A stretch of 64,000 bases of DNA from Geodermatophilaceae bacterium NBWT11 (GTDB taxonomy: Bacteria; Actinomycetota; Actinomycetes; Mycobacteriales; Geodermatophilaceae). The first letter of the stretch is position 1; each line of letters begins with the position of its first letter. The notes beneath the pieces are model-generated. The model was not told the DNA's origin. It made no database searches and saw only the letters and a list, made by a program, of their open reading frames with translations. Both the position numbers and the translations under genes were made by a program. The stretch covers positions 682,001 through 746,000 of the forward strand of contig CP043652.1 in the NCBI GenBank assembly GCA_014218215.1, written 5' to 3'. Positions 8,617 to 17,532 of the stretch are shown in pieces.

Positions 8617-9431
8617 TCAGGACTGGCCGACCTCGAACCGGACGAACCGGTCGACGGTCAGGCCCGCGTCGCCGATGACCTGTTTCACCGTGCGCTTGGG
8701 CTCGGTGATGGACGGCTGCTCCAGGAGCACGAAGTCCTTGTAGTAGGCGTTGACCCGACCCTCGACGATCTTGACGATCGCCTGCTCGGGCTTGCCCTCC
8801 TCCTTGGCCGTCTGCTCGGCGACCCGACGCTCGGTCTCGACGGTCTCCGCCGGGACCTCCTCGCGGGTGAGGTAGCGCGGACGGGCAGCGGCGATGTGCA
8901 TCGCCAGCGACCGGGCGGCGTCCTCGGAGCCGGCCGAGTACTGCACCGCGACACCGATGGCCGGGGGCAGGTCGGTGGCCCGCTTGTGCAGGTAGGTGGC
9001 CGTGGGGCCCTCGAAGACGGCGAAGCGGGAGAGGACCAGCTTCTCGCCGATGCGCGCGGACTCGCCCTCGACGACGTCGGCGACGGTGGAGCCCTCCATC
9101 GGCGCGGCCAGCAGGGCGGCCACGTCGGCGGGCTTCTCGGCCACGACGACGTCGAGCAGGCGCTCGGCCAGTGCGGCGAAGTCCTTGTTCTTGGCGACGA
9201 AGTCGGTCTCGCAGTCGAGCTCGAGCAGCACGCCGTCGCGGCTGACGACCAGGCCGTTGGTCGTCGAGCGCTCCAGGCGCTTGCCGACGTCCTTGGCGCC
9301 TTGACGCGGAGGATCTCGACGGCCTTGTCGTACTCGCCGTCGGCCTCGGTCAGGGCCTTCTTGCAGTCCATCATGCCGGCGCCGGTGGCGTCGCGGAGAC
9401 GCTTGACGTCGGCAGCGGTGACAGCAGCCAT
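8617..9431 (-). CDS. tsf: Translation elongation factor Ts, frameshifted as read
   Basis: EF-Ts exchanges GDP for GTP on EF-Tu. The N-terminal frame gives [38 protein letters not shown] and ILRVK, then loses register. The remaining protein ([27 protein letters not shown]-like segments, [17 protein letters not shown]) lies one frame over. Adding one G near 9300 restores [13 protein letters not shown] between the two parts and gives 271 residues, the usual actinobacterial length. TDFVAKN is the EF-Tu contact region. The gene lies between rpsB and pyrH, with a hairpin on each side. Confidence 0.95.
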
Positions 9432-9478
9432 GTCACTTCCTCTTCTGTGCGGATCTGACGGTGGTGGGGACATGCCGC

Positions 9479-9518
9479 GGCGCCGCCGTCCGTCCCGGTG
9501 GGGACGGACGGCGGCGCC
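9479..9518 (-). terminator. Perfect 18-bp hairpin between rpsB and tsf
   Basis: The left arm 9479-9496 is fully complementary to 9501-9518, around a GGTG tetraloop. It starts seven bases after the rpsB stop and ends about 50 bases before tsf. It probably acts as a partial terminator that sets the rpsB:tsf ratio, or as an RNA-processing barrier. Confidence 0.8.
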
Positions 9519-9524
9519 GTCGGG

Positions 9525-10488
9525 TCACGCCTGGGGGGTGCTGGACTCCGCGGTCGCCTCGGCGGCCGGCTCGCCCGCGTTGGGGGCCTGCTCGGCCTCG
9601 GTGACGACCGGGGCCTCGGCCGCGGGGGCCTCGGCAGCCGGGGTCTCGGTGGCGGCGTCGGCGGGGACAGAGCTGTCGGCCGGCGCAGCGGCGTCGGCGC
9701 CCTGACCACCGGTCAGCAGCTCCTTCTCCCAGTCGGCCAGCGGCTCGGCGGCCGGCGCCTGGGCACCGTCCTCGCCACGACCGGCGTTGGCCTGCGCGGC
9801 CGAGCGGGCCATGAGGCCCTCGGCGACGGCGTCGGCGATGACCCGGGTCAGCAGGGCGGCGCTGCGGATGGCGTCGTCGTTGCCCGGGATCTTGTAGTCG
9901 ACCTCGTCGGGGTCGCAGTTGGTGTCGAGGATCGCGACGACGGGGATGCCCAGCTTGCGGGCCTCGCCGACGGCGATGTGCTCCTTCTTGGTGTCGACGA
10001 TCCAGACCGCGCTCGGGACCTTCTTCATGTCCCGGATGCCGCCGAGGGAGCGCTCGAGCTTGGCCTTCTCGCGGGAGAGGACCAGCTGCTCCTTCTTGGA
10101 GAGGCTGACCCAGCGAGCCGGTCGACTCGAGGTCCTCGAGCTCCTTGAGCCGCTCCAGGCGCTTGTAGACGGTCTGGAAGTTGGTGAGCATGCCGCCCAG
10201 CCAGCGCTGGTTCACGTAGGGCATGCCGACGCGGGTCGCCTGCTCGGCGATGACCTCCTGCGCCTGGCGCTTGGTGCCGATGAACATGATCGAACCGCCG
10301 TGGGCCACGGTCTGCTTCACGAACTCGTAGGCCTGGTCGATGTAACCCAGCGTCTGCTGGATGTCGATGATGTAGATGCCGTTGCGCTCGGTGAAGATGA
10401 AGCGCTTCATCTTCGGGTTCCAGCGACGGGTCTGGTGCCCGAAGTGGACCCCGCTGTCGAGCAGGTTCTTCATGGTGACGACTGCCAC
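9525..10488 (-). CDS. rpsB: 30S ribosomal protein S2, frameshifted as read, with long acidic tail
   Basis: S2 binds the back of the 30S subunit and is needed for S1 and mRNA binding. The first part ([59 protein letters not shown]) ends at about LESTGSL. The second part, starting in another frame, continues [49 protein letters not shown] and [12 protein letters not shown]. Deleting one G from the run at 10109-10111 joins them in register and gives 320 residues. The last 75 residues are an Ala/Pro/Glu-rich disordered tail after LADWEKELL. The GTG at 10488 is the start. Confidence 0.95.
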
Positions 10489-10817
10489 GTGCACAGCCTC
10501 TCTGTGTCTGCGCGCGGGGGTCGGCCCACAGGCCGTCCGCACCGCGCTTCCTCGGTTGTCGCGGGCGCCGGGTCGGCGCCTCGCCCTGGTGTCCCGGACG
10601 AGCCACTCCCCCGCTGGGCGGGACCGAGGAGGCGTCGCCCCACCGCAGTGGCGGTGGGAGGGGGACACGCGAAGTCGACCGGTCGTGAGACCAGCCGCGT
10701 ACGAGAGCATACGCCCCGGCAGCGGGTGGTCCCCGCCGGTCGTCCCCAGGCGGGACCGCCGTCCACAGGTGTGCCCGTCGAGCACCGTCCGGCCCGTCGC
10801 GGCCCGAGGCTGACGGG
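10489..10817. other. Divergent intergenic region, rpsB leader and M23 gene upstream
   Basis: This gap of about 330 bases holds no convincing gene. On the minus strand it would contain the rpsB promoter and a leader of about 210 bases. That leader includes an 8-bp hairpin (cccaccgc/gcggtggg, 10639-10658) that could be a regulatory leader structure. On the plus strand, GAGGCT at 10806-10811, six bases before the GTG at 10818, could be a leaderless -10 for the M23-like gene. Confidence 0.4.
10706..10734 (-). promoter_or_regulatory. Possible rpsB promoter
   Basis: On the minus strand a TATGCT (complement of 10706-10711) is a good -10, in one of the few relatively AT-rich spots of the gap. The matching -35 position carries only GGGACC or a similar weak hexamer. 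The assignment rests on the -10 and on location. Confidence 0.35.
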
Positions 10818-11336
10818 GTGTCCCGGGTCCCTGTCGCCGCCGTCGTCCTCGCCCTGCTGTGGGGTGCGGTCGCGGGCCCGGGACCGGCGGCCGCCGCTCC
10901 CCCGGCAGCGGTGCCCGTGGGCCTCTACGGCTGGCCGGTGCCCGGGCCGCCTGTCCTCGGTCGGGTGCTGGACCCCGATGCGGGCCGGTACGGCCCCGGG
11001 CACCGCGGGGTGGACCTCGTCGCCGCGGTGGGGACGACGGTGCTGGCGGCCGGGCCCGGCGTCGTGGTGTTCGCCGGCCAGGTGGCCGGTCGACCGGTGG
11101 TGAGCGTCGACCACGCCGGTGGGCTGCGCACCACCTACGAGCCGGTGACGCCCGTGGTGGCGGCCGGGCAACCGGTCGCACGGGGCACCCCGCTGGGCAC
11201 CCTGCTCACCGGCCACGTGCCCTGCCCCGGCGAGGCCTGCCTGCACTGGGGGCTGCGCCGCGGCGAGGTCTACCTCGACCCGCTCACCCTGCTCGTCCCA
11301 CCCCGCGTCCGCCTGCTGCCGTGGGAGCCGGGGTGA
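10818..11336 (+). CDS. Exported M23/LytM-domain protein with Cys in the HxH position
   Basis: The 172-residue product begins with a signal peptide (hydrophobic core [14 protein letters not shown], likely cleavage after AAA near residue 27) and is otherwise a single M23/LytM fold. HRGVD supplies the first His and Asp of the zinc site. The usual closing HLHFG is ACLHWG here, so the first His of HxH is replaced by Cys and the second His is kept. It may therefore be an altered-ligand endopeptidase or an inactive LytM domain that activates amidases. A similar gene divergent from rpsB occurs in Mycobacterium, so the pairing is conserved. The start is GTG with no strong ribosome-binding site. Confidence 0.85.
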   Translation: MSRVPVAAVVLALLWGAVAGPGPAAAAPPAAVPVGLYGWPVPGPPVLGRVLDPDAGRYGPGHRGVDLVAAVGTTVLAAGPGVVVFAGQVAGRPVVSVDHAGGLRTTYEPVTPVVAAGQPVARGTPLGTLLTGHVPCPGEACLHWGLRRGEVYLDPLTLLVPPRVRLLPWEPG

Positions 11337-11340
11337 GCGG

Positions 11341-11718
11341 TCAGGGGCGACGCCAGTGCAGGAGGCCCGCCGTCGACGTGGCGAGGACGGCCAGCGACAG
11401 CACCGCGCTGCGGGCCTTCGTGTCGCCACCCCGGGTGGCGACCAGCACGGCTGCGGCGTCGATCCCGGTCAGCAGCAGCGTCACCTCGGTGGTGCGCTGG
11501 GCCTGCGGGGGCGGGGTGACCAGCAGAGCGGCACCCATGGCGATGTTGCGGGCGGCGACCAGCCGGACGAGGAGCGGGAGCGAGACGTCGGTGTACGTGG
11601 CGTCGGCCCGCACGCCCAGGAGGCGGGCCATCCGTCGGGGGGCGAAGAGCGCGACGGTCCCGAGCCACATGGACAGGGACCCGATGCTCAGCCGCGTGGT
11701 GGCCCAGGTGTCGGTCAT
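11341..11718 (-). CDS. Small multi-span membrane protein, DUF4267-like
   Basis: The 125-residue protein has about four hydrophobic segments (IGSLSMWLGTVALFA, the RLVAARNIAMGAALLV stretch, EVTLLLTGIDAAAVLV, and AVLSLAVLATSTAG) with the short loop PRRMARLLGVRAD between the first two. This arrangement resembles DUF4267-type proteins of unknown function, but the match is by eye only. The ATG at 11718 overlaps the stop of the upstream membrane gene (ATGA), so it is the last gene of a three-gene unit. It ends four bases from the convergent M23 gene, with no visible terminator between them. Confidence 0.65.
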   Translation of the reverse strand: MTDTWATTRLSIGSLSMWLGTVALFAPRRMARLLGVRADATYTDVSLPLLVRLVAARNIAMGAALLVTPPPQAQRTTEVTLLLTGIDAAAVLVATRGGDTKARSAVLSLAVLATSTAGLLHWRRP

Positions 11719-12278
11719 CCCCGGTCCGTGCCCAGGCCTCCCCCAGGACCAACCGCCTCCCGCGAGCCCGCGAGCACCAGGACGAAGGCGAGGAACGGCA
11801 GCGTCACCACGCTGGCGACCACGTCGCTGACCGCGGCGATGGCGAAGGCCCCCACCGCCGGGGAGTCCAGCGGGCCGAGCAGCCGGTCCGACCCCAGCGC
11901 CGCCACCGTGGCGGGCAGGGTCAGCACCGCGGAGACGGCACCCCCGGTCACGAGGCCGGCCAGCACCGTGCGGGGCGCACGGCGGACCGCCACCCAGGCC
12001 AGTCCGGTCCCCCGGCGCAACGCACCGGACCACCGGGCCGACCCGTCGCGGGTCAGCCCGGCCACCACGCCGGTCACCCAGAGCTGGGCCACTGCGGCGG
12101 TGAGCACCCCGACGACGGCCACGGCGACCGCGTGCCACCCGCTCGGATCGTCCCAGACCAGGACCTTGCGGCCCACGTCGGGGACGGTGTTGACCAGCGT
12201 CGCGAGCAGGGCGGCCAGGTAGGCGGGCCCGGCGTACCGGCGCAACAGGGCCAGGGCGGAGCGGAGCGTGCCGGTCAC
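11715..12278 (-). CDS. Polytopic membrane protein of unknown function
   Basis: The 187-residue product has about five hydrophobic segments (YLAALLATLVNTV, AVAVAVVGVLTAAVAQLWV, AVSAVLTLPATVAAL, AFAIAAVSDVVASVVTLPFLAFVLVL) with Arg-rich cytosolic loops. The pattern resembles the membrane parts of DUF975- or YciC-like proteins, but I cannot name a family safely. It overlaps both neighbours by four bases (ATGA at each junction), so it is translated together with the upstream methyltransferase and the downstream small membrane protein. Confidence 0.65.
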   Translation of the reverse strand: MTGTLRSALALLRRYAGPAYLAALLATLVNTVPDVGRKVLVWDDPSGWHAVAVAVVGVLTAAVAQLWVTGVVAGLTRDGSARWSGALRRGTGLAWVAVRRAPRTVLAGLVTGGAVSAVLTLPATVAALGSDRLLGPLDSPAVGAFAIAAVSDVVASVVTLPFLAFVLVLAGSREAVGPGGGLGTDRG

Positions 12279-12901
12279 CGGCGGGTGGCCACGCCGAGCA
12301 GCCAGCGGCCGCCGGCCCGGCTGCGGTGGGTGCGGGCCGGGACGTCGAACCCCGCTGCCTCCAGGGCGAGCAGCAGCTCGTCCTCGGAGAAGCGGTCCGC
12401 CGGGTGCCGGGAGACCACGCGCAGCAGGCGGGAGTCCACGAACCGGGCGGTCATCTCGGCGTAGGCCAACCGGCCGCCGGGGCGGAGCACCCGGGCGTAC
12501 TCGCGCACCGCGGACCGCCAGTCCACGACGTGGTGCAGCGTGTGCAGCGAGACGACGAGGTCCTGGCTGTCGTCGGCGGACGGGAGGGCGGTGGCGTCGC
12601 CCTCGCGGACGACGACCCGGTCGCCGAGGTCGGCCAGTGCAGCCCGGGCGGCGTCCACCGAGGCCCGGTGCACGTCCAGCGCGGTCACCGAGGTGGCACC
12701 GAGCCGGGTCAGCGCGACCCGGGCACCCAGACCCCGCCGCCCGGTGCCGACGTCCAGGGCGGTCTCGCCCCGCGCCCCCAGGTCGCCCAGGGCGCCGCCC
12801 TCGACGCGCAGGCCGATCTCGAAGCGGGCCCGCGAGTCCACCCAGAGCCGGTTGGCGTCGACGAGGGTCGGCGGTGGCCGGCGGCCAGGGGTGTCGGTCA
12901 T
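12275..12901 (-). CDS. Class I SAM-dependent methyltransferase
   Basis: The 208-residue protein has a Rossmann methyltransferase core: ALDVGTGRRGLGARVA (SAM-binding motif I), TALDVHRASVDAARA (acidic end of the second strand), REGDATALP (motif III), and LVVSLHTLHHVVDWR followed by the LRPGGRLAYAEM hairpin. This order is typical of UbiE/Methyltransf_11 enzymes acting on small molecules or lipids. The substrate is unknown. It is the first gene of a three-gene overlapping unit with two membrane proteins, so the substrate may be membrane-linked (inference). The whiG hairpin lies just upstream. Confidence 0.85.
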   Translation of the reverse strand: MTDTPGRRPPPTLVDANRLWVDSRARFEIGLRVEGGALGDLGARGETALDVGTGRRGLGARVALTRLGATSVTALDVHRASVDAARAALADLGDRVVVREGDATALPSADDSQDLVVSLHTLHHVVDWRSAVREYARVLRPGGRLAYAEMTARFVDSRLLRVVSRHPADRFSEDELLLALEAAGFDVPARTHRSRAGGRWLLGVATRR

Positions 12902-12920
12902 GCCGGGGGCTACCCGGCCG

Positions 12921-12955
12921 GGCGGGAGGCCGACACCACGGTCGGCCTCCCCGCC
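12921..12955 (-). terminator. Hairpin downstream of whiG
   Basis: ggcgggaggccgac at 12921-12934 pairs with 12941-12955, with one bulged base and a six-base loop. It starts seven bases after the whiG stop and lies before the methyltransferase gene. Confidence 0.7.
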
Positions 12956-12961
12956 GCGCCG

Positions 12962-13774
12962 TCAGGCGATGTCGGCGAGCTTGGTGCGCAGGTGCAGGAC
13001 GGCCTTGGTGTGCAGCTGGCAGATCCGGCTCTCGGTCACCCCGAGCACCCGGCCGATCTCGGCCAGGGTGAGCCCCTCGAAGTAGTAGAGGCTGACCACG
13101 ACCTTCTCCCGGTCGGGCAGCTGCTCCACGGCCCGGGCCAGGAGCTGGCGGGCCTCGCCGTGCTCGGCCATCGCCTGGGGGTCCAGGGCGTCGGAGTCCT
13201 GCAGGGTGTCGACCAGCCGGGGGCTGCTGCCGTCCTCGTCACCGAGCAGCTCGTCCAGGGCCACCACGTTGACCAGGGACAGCTGGCCGAGGAACTTGCG
13301 GATCTCCTCGACCTCGACGCCCATCTCGGCGGCGACCTCGGCGTCGGTGGGGCTGCGCTGCAGCTGGGTCTCCAGCGCCGCGACCGTGCGCTCGAACTCC
13401 CGGGCCCGCATCCGCACCGAGCGCGGGATCCAGTCGGTGGAGCGGAGCTCGTCGATGATCGCGCCGCGGATGCGGGCCATCGCGTAGCTCTCGAACTTGA
13501 CCTCGCGGGAGGGCTCGTACCGGGTGATCGCGTCGATCAGCCCGAAGGTGCCGTAGGAGACCAGGTCGGCCTGCTCCACGTGCGCCGGCATGCCGCTGCC
13601 GACCCGGCCGGCCACGTACTTCACCAGCGGTGCGTAGTGCAGGATCAGCCGGTCCCGCAGGCCGGAGTCCCGGCCCTGCACGTAGCGCGCCCAGAGGTCG
13701 GCCAGCGCCGCGTCGGCCGGGTCGACCGCCCCCGCACCACCGCCGCTGATCGGGTGGACCGTCGCCTCAGCCAC
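12962..13774 (-). CDS. whiG: RNA polymerase sigma factor, FliA/WhiG family
   Basis: A 270-residue group 3 sigma factor. Region 2 contains LILHYAPLVKYVAGRVG, QADLVSYGTFGLIDAI and FESYAMARIRGAIIDELRSTDWIPRSVR, the sequence diagnostic of FliA/WhiG. Region 3 includes QRSPTDAEVAAEMGV. Region 4 is DREKVVVSLYYFEGLTLAEIGRVLGVTESRICQ. In Streptomyces WhiG starts sporulation. In flagellated actinobacteria the same family drives flagellar genes, and sequence alone does not tell which applies. The GTG at 13774 follows a purine-rich AGGTGG. It lies next to xerC, as in several Actinobacteria, and is followed by a hairpin. Confidence 0.92.
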   Translation of the reverse strand: MAEATVHPISGGGAGAVDPADAALADLWARYVQGRDSGLRDRLILHYAPLVKYVAGRVGSGMPAHVEQADLVSYGTFGLIDAITRYEPSREVKFESYAMARIRGAIIDELRSTDWIPRSVRMRAREFERTVAALETQLQRSPTDAEVAAEMGVEVEEIRKFLGQLSLVNVVALDELLGDEDGSSPRLVDTLQDSDALDPQAMAEHGEARQLLARAVEQLPDREKVVVSLYYFEGLTLAEIGRVLGVTESRICQLHTKAVLHLRTKLADIA

Positions 13775-13833
13775 GTGTCCACCTCGCCGACCCGGTGCTC
13801 CCGTCGGACATCCCCGTCACTGCTGCGTCCCCC

Positions 13834-14790
13834 TCAGGCCCGTGGGTGTGCTCGCGCATGCACCGCACGGAGCCGTTCGACCGTCACGTGCGTGTAGACC
13901 TGCGTCGTCGCGAGGCTAGCGTGACCGAGCAGCTCCTGGACCGAGCGGAGGTCGGCGCCGCCCTCCAGGACGTGCGTGGCGGCCGAGTGCCGCAGCCCGT
14001 GCGGGCCGATGTCGGGGCTGCCGGGGACACCCGCGGTGGCCGCGTGCACGGCGCGTCGGACCTCCCGGGCGTCCAACCGCCCGCCGCGCACGCCGAGCAG
14101 CAGCGCGGGCCCGCTGTCGGGGCGGGCCAGCACCGGTCGGCCCGCGGTCAGCCACCGCTCCAGGGCCTGCTCCGCCGGCACCCCGTAGGGCACGCTGCGT
14201 TCCTTGCGGCCCTTGCCCAGCACCCGCAGCAACCGGCGGCCCCGGTCCACGTCGTCGACGTCGAGCCCGACGAGCTCCCCGACCCGGATCCCGCTGGCGT
14301 AGAGCAGTTCCAGCGCCAGCGTGTCGCGCACCGCGGCGGCCCGGTCCTCGACGGTGGCGTCGTCGGCCGGCGGTGGCCGCTCCTCCAGCACCGCCCGGGC
14401 CTGGTCGACGGCCAGGACGTCGGGGAGGGTGCGGTGCCGGGCCGGGCTGGCCAACCGGAGGCCGACGTCGTCGGCGCGCACCCCGGTCCGCCGCAGGTGC
14501 GCGGTGAAGGACCGGGCCGAGGCGGCGCGGCGGGCCGTGGTCGACCTCCCGTCCCCACGGGTGCGACCCAGGGCCAGCCAGCTGCGCAGGGTCGCCAGGT
14601 CGAGGTCGGCCGGGCTGGTGCCGCCGCCGCGCCGGAGGTGGTCCAGCAGCGAGACGACGTCCCCGGTGTAGGCGCGCACGGTGTGCTCGGACAGGTCCCG
14701 CTCGACGCCGAGGTGCTCGACCCAGGCCTCCAACGGCTCGAGCAGTGCCGGGGGCAGCCCGGCACGCAGCTCCGCGGTCCGGCTGGTCAC
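13834..14790 (-). CDS. xerC: Tyrosine recombinase XerC
   Basis: XerC, with XerD, resolves chromosome dimers at dif. The 318-residue protein has an N-terminal SAM-like core-binding domain ([19 protein letters not shown]) and a catalytic domain. That domain carries Arg in [14 protein letters not shown], Lys in [10 protein letters not shown], His/Arg in [10 protein letters not shown], the second His in [10 protein letters not shown], and the nucleophile Tyr in VYTHV. The frame is open upstream into dprA, but GTG 14790, preceded by GAGAGGG, gives the normal length. It stands in the conserved whiG/xerC/dprA neighbourhood, so it is the housekeeping recombinase and not a phage integrase. Confidence 0.93.
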   Translation of the reverse strand: MTSRTAELRAGLPPALLEPLEAWVEHLGVERDLSEHTVRAYTGDVVSLLDHLRRGGGTSPADLDLATLRSWLALGRTRGDGRSTTARRAASARSFTAHLRRTGVRADDVGLRLASPARHRTLPDVLAVDQARAVLEERPPPADDATVEDRAAAVRDTLALELLYASGIRVGELVGLDVDDVDRGRRLLRVLGKGRKERSVPYGVPAEQALERWLTAGRPVLARPDSGPALLLGVRGGRLDAREVRRAVHAATAGVPGSPDIGPHGLRHSAATHVLEGGADLRSVQELLGHASLATTQVYTHVTVERLRAVHARAHPRA

Positions 14791-14821
14791 CCAGCGACCC
14801 TCTCCCCCGGTCCGGTGGCGG

Positions 14822-16021
14822 TCAACCCACCGCGCCGTCGGCGGACCGCCCCTCCCCCGTGACCCGCCAGCCCGTGCCCGTCCACTCGACCAGCCCGGCC
14901 AGCTCCAGCGCCGGGAGCACCCGCAGCACGTCCAGACCGGTGCAGCCGGCGATGGCTGCGAGCCGGTCCGGGGAGACCCCGGTGCGGACCGGGCAGGCGT
15001 CGAGCACCCGCCGGGCGACGTCGGACAGGTCGTCCCGCGGACCGGCGGCGACCGGTGGTGGCTCGGCCAGGTCCGCACCCAGCCGGCCCACCGCCTCCAG
15101 CACCTCCGCCGCCGAGGTCACCAGCAGCGCCGGACGGTCGGCCTCCTCGCGCAGCAGCTGGTGACACCCCACGCTCATCGCCGAGGTCACCGGCCCCGGG
15201 ACCGCCATCAACACCTTGCCCAGCGACCGGGCCCGGTGGGCGGTGGCCTGGGCCCCGGAGCGGGCGGCGGCCTCCACCACCACGGTGCCCCGGGTCAGTG
15301 CCGCGATCAGCCGGTTCCGCACCAGGAACCGGTGCCGGAGGGGCGCGCACCCCGGCGGCCACTCGCTGACCAGCAGCCCGTCCTGCAGGACCCGGTCGAA
15401 CAGGGTGGCGTGCCCGGCCGGGTACGGCCGGTCCACCCCGCAGGCCAGCACCACGACGGTGGGACCGCCGGCGGCCAGGGCGCCCCGGTGGGCGGCGGCG
15501 TCGATGCCGAACGCCCCGCCGGAGACCGTCGTCCAGCCGCGGGCGGTGAGCCCGTGGGCGAGGTCGGCGGCGACGTGCTCGCCGTAGGCGGTGCTCGCCC
15601 GCGACCCCACCAGGGCCACCGCCCGGTCCACCGTCAGGTCCAACCGGGCCGCACCGCGCACCCAGAGGCCCAGTGGTGGCACGAGGGCCGTGGTCCGGTC
15701 CCCGGTGTGCCCCTGCGCAGCGGCGAGGGTGAGGCAGTGCAGCTCGTCGGCGGGCCACTCGTCGTCCTCGGGGACCACCAGCCGTGCTCCGAGGCGGTCG
15801 GCGCGGTCGAGGTCGGCACCACTGCGGTCCTCCCCGGCCCGCGTGCCGACCAGCGCCTGCAGCCGGGGCGGCGCGACCTCCCGGTGCAGGGCGGTCGCGG
15901 CAGCCACCGGGCCGACCTGCTCCACCCAGTGCCAGAGCTCGAGGCTGCCGGGCTCGACGGCCCGGGTCAGCCAGGCCCGGGCCCGGCGGACCTCCCGCAC
16001 CGCGTCACCGTCGACGCTCAC
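14822..16021 (-). CDS. dprA: DNA-processing protein DprA
   Basis: DprA (Smf) binds incoming single-stranded DNA and loads RecA during transformation. It is also widespread in species not known to be competent. The 399-residue product has an N-terminal SAM-like part (about 1-70), and a Rossmann DprA core with [53 protein letters not shown] and [16 protein letters not shown]-terminal winged-helix part ([15 protein letters not shown]) completes it. The GTG start overlaps the comM stop (GTGA), showing translational coupling within comM-dprA. Confidence 0.93.
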   Translation of the reverse strand: MSVDGDAVREVRRARAWLTRAVEPGSLELWHWVEQVGPVAAATALHREVAPPRLQALVGTRAGEDRSGADLDRADRLGARLVVPEDDEWPADELHCLTLAAAQGHTGDRTTALVPPLGLWVRGAARLDLTVDRAVALVGSRASTAYGEHVAADLAHGLTARGWTTVSGGAFGIDAAAHRGALAAGGPTVVVLACGVDRPYPAGHATLFDRVLQDGLLVSEWPPGCAPLRHRFLVRNRLIAALTRGTVVVEAAARSGAQATAHRARSLGKVLMAVPGPVTSAMSVGCHQLLREEADRPALLVTSAAEVLEAVGRLGADLAEPPPVAAGPRDDLSDVARRVLDACPVRTGVSPDRLAAIAGCTGLDVLRVLPALELAGLVEWTGTGWRVTGEGRSADGAVG

Positions 16022-17532
16022 GCCGCCACCCGCTGCAGCCGCAGCCCGAGTGCCTCGGCCACCTCGTCGGGGCCGGGCACGGTGCGCCCGGCCAGGTCGG
16101 CGAGCGTCCAGGCCACCCGGGTCACCCGGTCGAAGCCCCGGACCGACAGGGCGCCGCGTTCCAGCGCCCGCTCGGCCAGCGCGAGGGCGGCCCGAGGCAC
16201 CGGCCAGCGCTCGCGCAGCAGCCGACCGGGCACCTGCCCGGTGGTGCTGAGCCCGGTGCCGGCCATCCGCGCCGCGGCCGCGGCCCGGGCCGTGCGCACC
16301 CGGGCCGCCACGACCGCGGTGGACTCGTCGGCGGTGTCAGCGTCCAGCCAGCCGGCCCGCAGCACCGCCGGCAGCTCCACCCGCAGGTCGATCCGGTCCA
16401 GCAGCGGCCCGGAGAGCCGGGACTGGTAGCGGCGGCGTTCCAGCGAGCTGCAGGTGCAGGCGGTGTCACCCGCGGCGCTGGCGCACGGGCAGGGGTTGGC
16501 GGCCAGCACGAGCTGGGTGCGGCAGGGGAAGGTGGCCGAGCCGTGTGCCCGGTGCACGGTCACCGAGCCCCGCTCCAGCGGCTGGCGCAGGGTGTCCAGC
16601 ACGACCCGCGGGAACTCCGGTGCCTCGTCGAGGAAGAGCACGCCCCCGTGGGCTCGGCTCAGCGCACCGGGCCGGATCTGCCCGGAGCCCCCGCCGACCA
16701 GGGAGGCCGCGGACGCGGTGTGGTGCGGGGCGACGAAGGGCGGCCGGGTGACCAACGGGGCGCCGGGAGCCAGGGTGCCGGCCACCGAGGCGACCGCGGT
16801 GACCTCGGTCGCGGCGGTCTCGTCCAGCAGCGGGAGCAGCCCGGGCAGGCGCTCGGCCAGCATGGTCTTGCCCGCACCGGGTGGACCGGACAGGTACAGG
16901 TGGTGCCCGCCGGCAACGGCGACCTCCACCGCCCGCCGACCCGTCACCTGGCCCACGACGTCGGCGAGGTCGGGCCCCGGTGCCGGGACGTCGCCCGGGC
17001 CGCGGACGTGCCGGGGCAGCCGGTCCCCGGTGAGGTGGCCGAGCACCGCGGCCAGGTCGGTGGCGCCGACGACCTCGACCCCGGCCACCAGCGCCGCCTC
17101 GTCGGCGTTGACCTGCGCCACGACCACCCGGGTGTGCCCGGCGCGCCGGGCGGCCAGCACCGCCGGCAAGACGCCCCGTACCCCGCGGACGCTGCCGTCC
17201 AGCCCGAGCTCACCGAGGAACACCAGGCCCTCGGCCACCCCCTCGGGCACCGTGCCGGCCGCGGCCAGCACGGCGACCGCGATGGCCAGGTCGAACCCGC
17301 TGCCCTGCTTGGGCATCGACGCCGGGCTCAGGCCGATGGTCACCCGGCGCTGGGGGAAGTCGTGACCGGTGTTGCCCAGCGCTGCCCGGACCCGGTCCAA
17401 CGACTGCCGGACCACCGCGTCGGGCAGGCCGACGAGGACCACGCCCGGCAGGCCCGACGCCAGGTCCACCTCGACCTCGACGAGCGCCCCGGTCACCCCG
17501 GCCAGCCCCACCGACCACGTGCGCGCCAGCAT
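16018..17532 (-). CDS. comM: YifB/ComM family Mg-chelatase-like AAA ATPase
   Basis: ComM is a hexameric helicase that promotes branch migration during integration of transformed DNA. The 504-residue protein has the N-terminal LonC-like ChlI domain (SGLPGVVLVGLPD, RVTIGLSPAS). The AAA core shows Walker A GPPGAGKT and Walker B GGVLFLDEAPEF, and is followed by a Cys cluster (NPCPC ... CTCSS) and the LSGPLLDRIDLRVELP sensor segment. A C-terminal ChlI-like domain ends it. The start ATG shares one base with the yraN stop and the gene ends in the GTG of dprA, so yraN-comM-dprA form one transcript. Confidence 0.94.
   Translation of the reverse strand: MLARTWSVGLAGVTGALVEVEVDLASGLPGVVLVGLPDAVVRQSLDRVRAALGNTGHDFPQRRVTIGLSPASMPKQGSGFDLAIAVAVLAAAGTVPEGVAEGLVFLGELGLDGSVRGVRGVLPAVLAARRAGHTRVVVAQVNADEAALVAGVEVVGATDLAAVLGHLTGDRLPRHVRGPGDVPAPGPDLADVVGQVTGRRAVEVAVAGGHHLYLSGPPGAGKTMLAERLPGLLPLLDETAATEVTAVASVAGTLAPGAPLVTRPPFVAPHHTASAASLVGGGSGQIRPGALSRAHGGVLFLDEAPEFPRVVLDTLRQPLERGSVTVHRAHGSATFPCRTQLVLAANPCPCASAAGDTACTCSSLERRRYQSRLSGPLLDRIDLRVELPAVLRAGWLDADTADESTAVVAARVRTARAAAAARMAGTGLSTTGQVPGRLLRERWPVPRAALALAERALERGALSVRGFDRVTRVAWTLADLAGRTVPGPDEVAEALGLRLQRVAA

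Noticed and set aside
6217-10488. Programmed ribosomal frameshifting as an explanation for the cdsA, frr, tsf and rpsB breaks.
   Set aside because: There are no slippery heptamers with downstream structures, the shifts go in both directions, and these families are not known to use frameshifting. Single-base errors in G/C runs are simpler.
10489-10817. A small RNA or tRNA gene in the rpsB upstream gap.
   Set aside because: No cloverleaf or known RNA motif was found. Only one short hairpin is visible.
13834-14790. A tyrosine recombinase as the sign of a mobile element.
   Set aside because: It is XerC in its conserved housekeeping position. No attachment repeats, tRNA gene or cargo genes are nearby.
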